Positions 62,389-64,000 of a stretch of DNA of 64,000 bases are shown here, piece after piece. This stretch comes from Nostoc sp. 106C (lineage in GTDB: Bacteria > Cyanobacteriota > Cyanobacteriia > Cyanobacteriales > Nostocaceae), in the NCBI RefSeq assembly GCF_002154725.1, contig NZ_MTAW01000036.1:1-64000 (forward strand), given 5' to 3'. The translations under genes and the position numbers were made by a program. Below the pieces are notes generated by a model that had not been told where the DNA came from, did no database searches, and saw only the letters and a program-made list of their open reading frames with translations. Position 1 is the stretch's first letter; each line of letters begins with the position of its first letter.

Positions 62389-63426
62389 ATGACTGTAAAG
62401 GGACAATTAGAACCTCCTCCTGACGTTTTCCTCTCTCCACTTTTGGAATTAAGAGAGTACTATGCTCGCATTGTAGAAGAGTACGAACGCTTATATACAC
62501 AAGCGCGATCGCATCTCAATCATGTAGAAGCTTTGTTGTCTAACTGGTCAACACCAGAGACTAACAACCAAATTGCCACACTTGATGTTACCGATGAAAC
62601 ATCCCCTCTTCATTCAGAAGAGACATTATTATCGACAGATGACATTGCTGATTCCGATACCCACTTGATAGAGTCAACTCAATTTGAACTTTCAGACTCT
62701 AACAATTTGGACAAGGAGACTATTTCATCCGCCGCTACAAATACCCACAGTGACCAATCTGTAAGTCCAAATTCAGCCAACAAGTCTACCCCTGAGCCTA
62801 AAGATCAATCGATCAAGGGGCAAGACTTTCCAATGCTCCCTGAGTATCAACACTATATCAATCGCATAGAAGCTATCAAAAAAGTCTTGCAAGAACATAG
62901 TGGTACTGTATGCCATATAGATTTCATTGTGCGATCGCTATATGGTGATTTAGAGCCACATATCTTCAAAGTAGTTAAAGGTAGAGTCCAATCCTCACTT
63001 ACCCAGGGTAGGGGTAATAGTTGGTTTGCAATTCCCGACGAACCTGGCTGTTATACTTTGGATTTAAAGTTGCTAACCTCAAGTAATGGCAATGGTTCTG
63101 CTAAGACTCTCCAACAGAAAAAGAAGAAACCTTTGATACTCCCCAAAACAAAAATAGTACCGATGCTTAGAGTATTTGAGGGTCAATTTTTGATTGATGC
63201 CATCACCTCTCTCTTAAAGCAAAATTCGGGAAAAATTTTTACAGTTGCGGAAGTGATCGCTGGACTTTATGGAGAACTAGATGCTGATGAACTTAGAGAG
63301 ATCAAAAGCAAGGTACTCAATGAGTTATCACGAGGTTATCGCACAGGGCGATTCTCTAGAGTGCCTGACAAGGTTGGATTGTATACCTGGGACAAAAATT
63401 TAATGCTAGAGAAAAGCTCACGTTGA
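62389..63426 (+). CDS. Protein with two winged-helix-like repeats
   Basis: A 345-residue protein. The N-terminal ~45 residues form a helix (LELREYYARIVEEYERLYTQ), then a Ser/Thr/Asp-rich disordered stretch (about 50-145). Two repeats follow: one with IEAIKKVLQEHSGTVCHIDFIVRSLYG to GCYTLDLKL, and one with LIDAITSLLKQNSGKIFTVAEVIAGLYG to GLYTWDKNL. Each resembles a HARE-HTH or similar winged helix, with L-YG and FxxVPDxxGxYT at matching places. Likely a DNA-binding or scaffold protein; the family is not recognised. Confidence 0.6.
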   Translation: MTVKGQLEPPPDVFLSPLLELREYYARIVEEYERLYTQARSHLNHVEALLSNWSTPETNNQIATLDVTDETSPLHSEETLLSTDDIADSDTHLIESTQFELSDSNNLDKETISSAATNTHSDQSVSPNSANKSTPEPKDQSIKGQDFPMLPEYQHYINRIEAIKKVLQEHSGTVCHIDFIVRSLYGDLEPHIFKVVKGRVQSSLTQGRGNSWFAIPDEPGCYTLDLKLLTSSNGNGSAKTLQQKKKKPLILPKTKIVPMLRVFEGQFLIDAITSLLKQNSGKIFTVAEVIAGLYGELDADELREIKSKVLNELSRGYRTGRFSRVPDKVGLYTWDKNLMLEKSSR

Positions 63427-63479
63427 ATCTACCTCTGTTTCAGTGTCTACGGTATCTACACAAGTCATTCATCTGGTAG

Positions 63480-63565
63480 GGTGCGTTAAGCCTGTCATCC
63501 ATAACGCACCAAACAATCTCGGATGGTACATACGGTGCGTTAGCCTACGGCGTAACACACCCTTG
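63480..63565. repeat. Tandem GGTGCGTTA hairpin repeats
   Basis: GGTGCGTTA (63480) pairs with TAACGCACC (63502-63510), and a second GGTGCGTTA (63534) pairs with TAACACACC (63553). The GTGCGTTAGCCTACGGCGTAACACACC unit is a common cyanobacterial spacer repeat. Confidence 0.7.
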
Positions 63566-63651
63566 TATCTTAAAAAAGTGAGGTGATTAGATCATTTGTG
63601 TATATACCGTAGTTTGACTAAACAGAGACTTTACGCAGACGCAGAAACAGC

Positions 63652-63771
63652 ATGAACCAAAAACCCTTAAATTCCATCAAAGTTAACAGCCTAGGCAGCG
63701 CCCACCAGTATTTCAAAGGTCTATCGATTGGGCTTTTGCTGGGTATGTTCACCCTACAATGTATGGTCTAA
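63652..63771 (+). CDS. Very small open frame, coding status doubtful
   Basis: A 39-residue frame (MNQKPLNSIKVNSLGS...) with a hydrophobic end GLSIGLLLGMFTLQCMV. It has a weak upstream purine stretch but no recognised family. It may be non-coding. Confidence 0.2.
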   Translation: MNQKPLNSIKVNSLGSAHQYFKGLSIGLLLGMFTLQCMV

Positions 63772-63835
63772 TTATTTGAAGATGGCTGTAGGTTACACAA
63801 TCAATCATCATAGGAGTTATTGAAGAAGGCAGGAG

Positions 63836-63965
63836 GCAGAGCAGGCAGTGCGGTGGACGGGTTTCCAAGGCAGCCGCTTGCGGGGGTTCCCCCCGTTGTG
63901 CGGACTACCGTTGGCATAAAGCAACTGCCGTGGCAGAAGGTTTTGTAAGATCGGGGATACATACC
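63836..63965. repeat. GC-rich repeat-like segment at the window end
   Basis: GCGGTGGACGGGTTTCC, GGGGGTTCCCCCC and GCAACTGCCGTGGCAG are typical units of Nostoc-type mosaics. Non-coding. Confidence 0.45.
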
Positions 63966-64000
63966 CCTTTTAAACAAGAGCCACCCTTACGGGTGAAGCT

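Noticed and set aside
1-64000. CRISPR array, tRNA or rRNA genes
   Set aside because: No regularly spaced 24-40-base repeats with unique spacers and no tRNA T-arm patterns were seen; the tandem repeats have no spacers.

Overview
The window reads as chromosomal DNA of a filamentous, probably heterocyst-forming cyanobacterium of the Nostoc/Calothrix kind (inference). It carries photosystem II genes (end of psbD, psbC), a near-textbook ntcA, many GCGATCGC (HIP1) sites, short tandem heptamer repeats between genes, cyanobacterial domain families (DUF3084, DUF3146, DUF1400, PCP_red), and an abundance of Ser/Thr kinases and hybrid histidine kinases. No rRNA, tRNA, CRISPR array, complete insertion sequence or prophage was seen.

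Layout. 1-1.9 kb: psbD end, psbC and a small PCP_red protein. 2-7 kb: minus-strand Trypco1-type protein and a SNF2 helicase/SWIM zinc-finger pair. 7-17 kb: mostly housekeeping genes (GNAT, pnp, a YqgF-like nuclease, a DUF3084 coiled-coil protein, ntcA with an apparent NtcA box, fabI, hisB, an ABC ATPase), broken by a 1 kb repeat-rich gap after pnp. 17-28 kb: polysaccharide export protein, DUF1400 hydrolase, stomatin-like protein, tpiA-folP, a GTPase and an S9 peptidase. 28-32 kb: an XRE regulator translationally overlapped with a 1192-aa hybrid histidine kinase. 33-48.6 kb: a dispersed hopanoid locus (shc, hpnB, hpnG-like, hpnA, hpnH, hpnI-like) with a ferritin-like protein and an RND transporter. 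A caspase-FGE/EACC1/Uma2 block that looks like a conflict system interrupts it. 48.7-57.5 kb: a cyclic-peptide-type ABC exporter, a MITE, a secreted small protein, two convergent Ser/Thr kinases, a rhomboid that lacks its catalytic residues, and hsp20. 57.5-61.5 kb: a second XRE/hybrid histidine kinase pair built like the first. 62-63.4 kb: a zinc-ribbon protein and a protein with two winged-helix-like repeats.

How the genes work together. The hopanoid genes form the clearest pathway: Shc cyclises squalene, HpnH adds the adenosyl side chain, HpnG processes it, and HpnA, HpnB and HpnI are presumed to act on side chains. The most system-like unit is EACC1 plus caspase-FGE. The two XRE-histidine kinase modules look like duplicated units of one signalling design. 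Several proteins have altered catalytic residues (rhomboid, both Ser/Thr kinases), and intergenic repeats have entered coding sequence or supplied start codons at several places.
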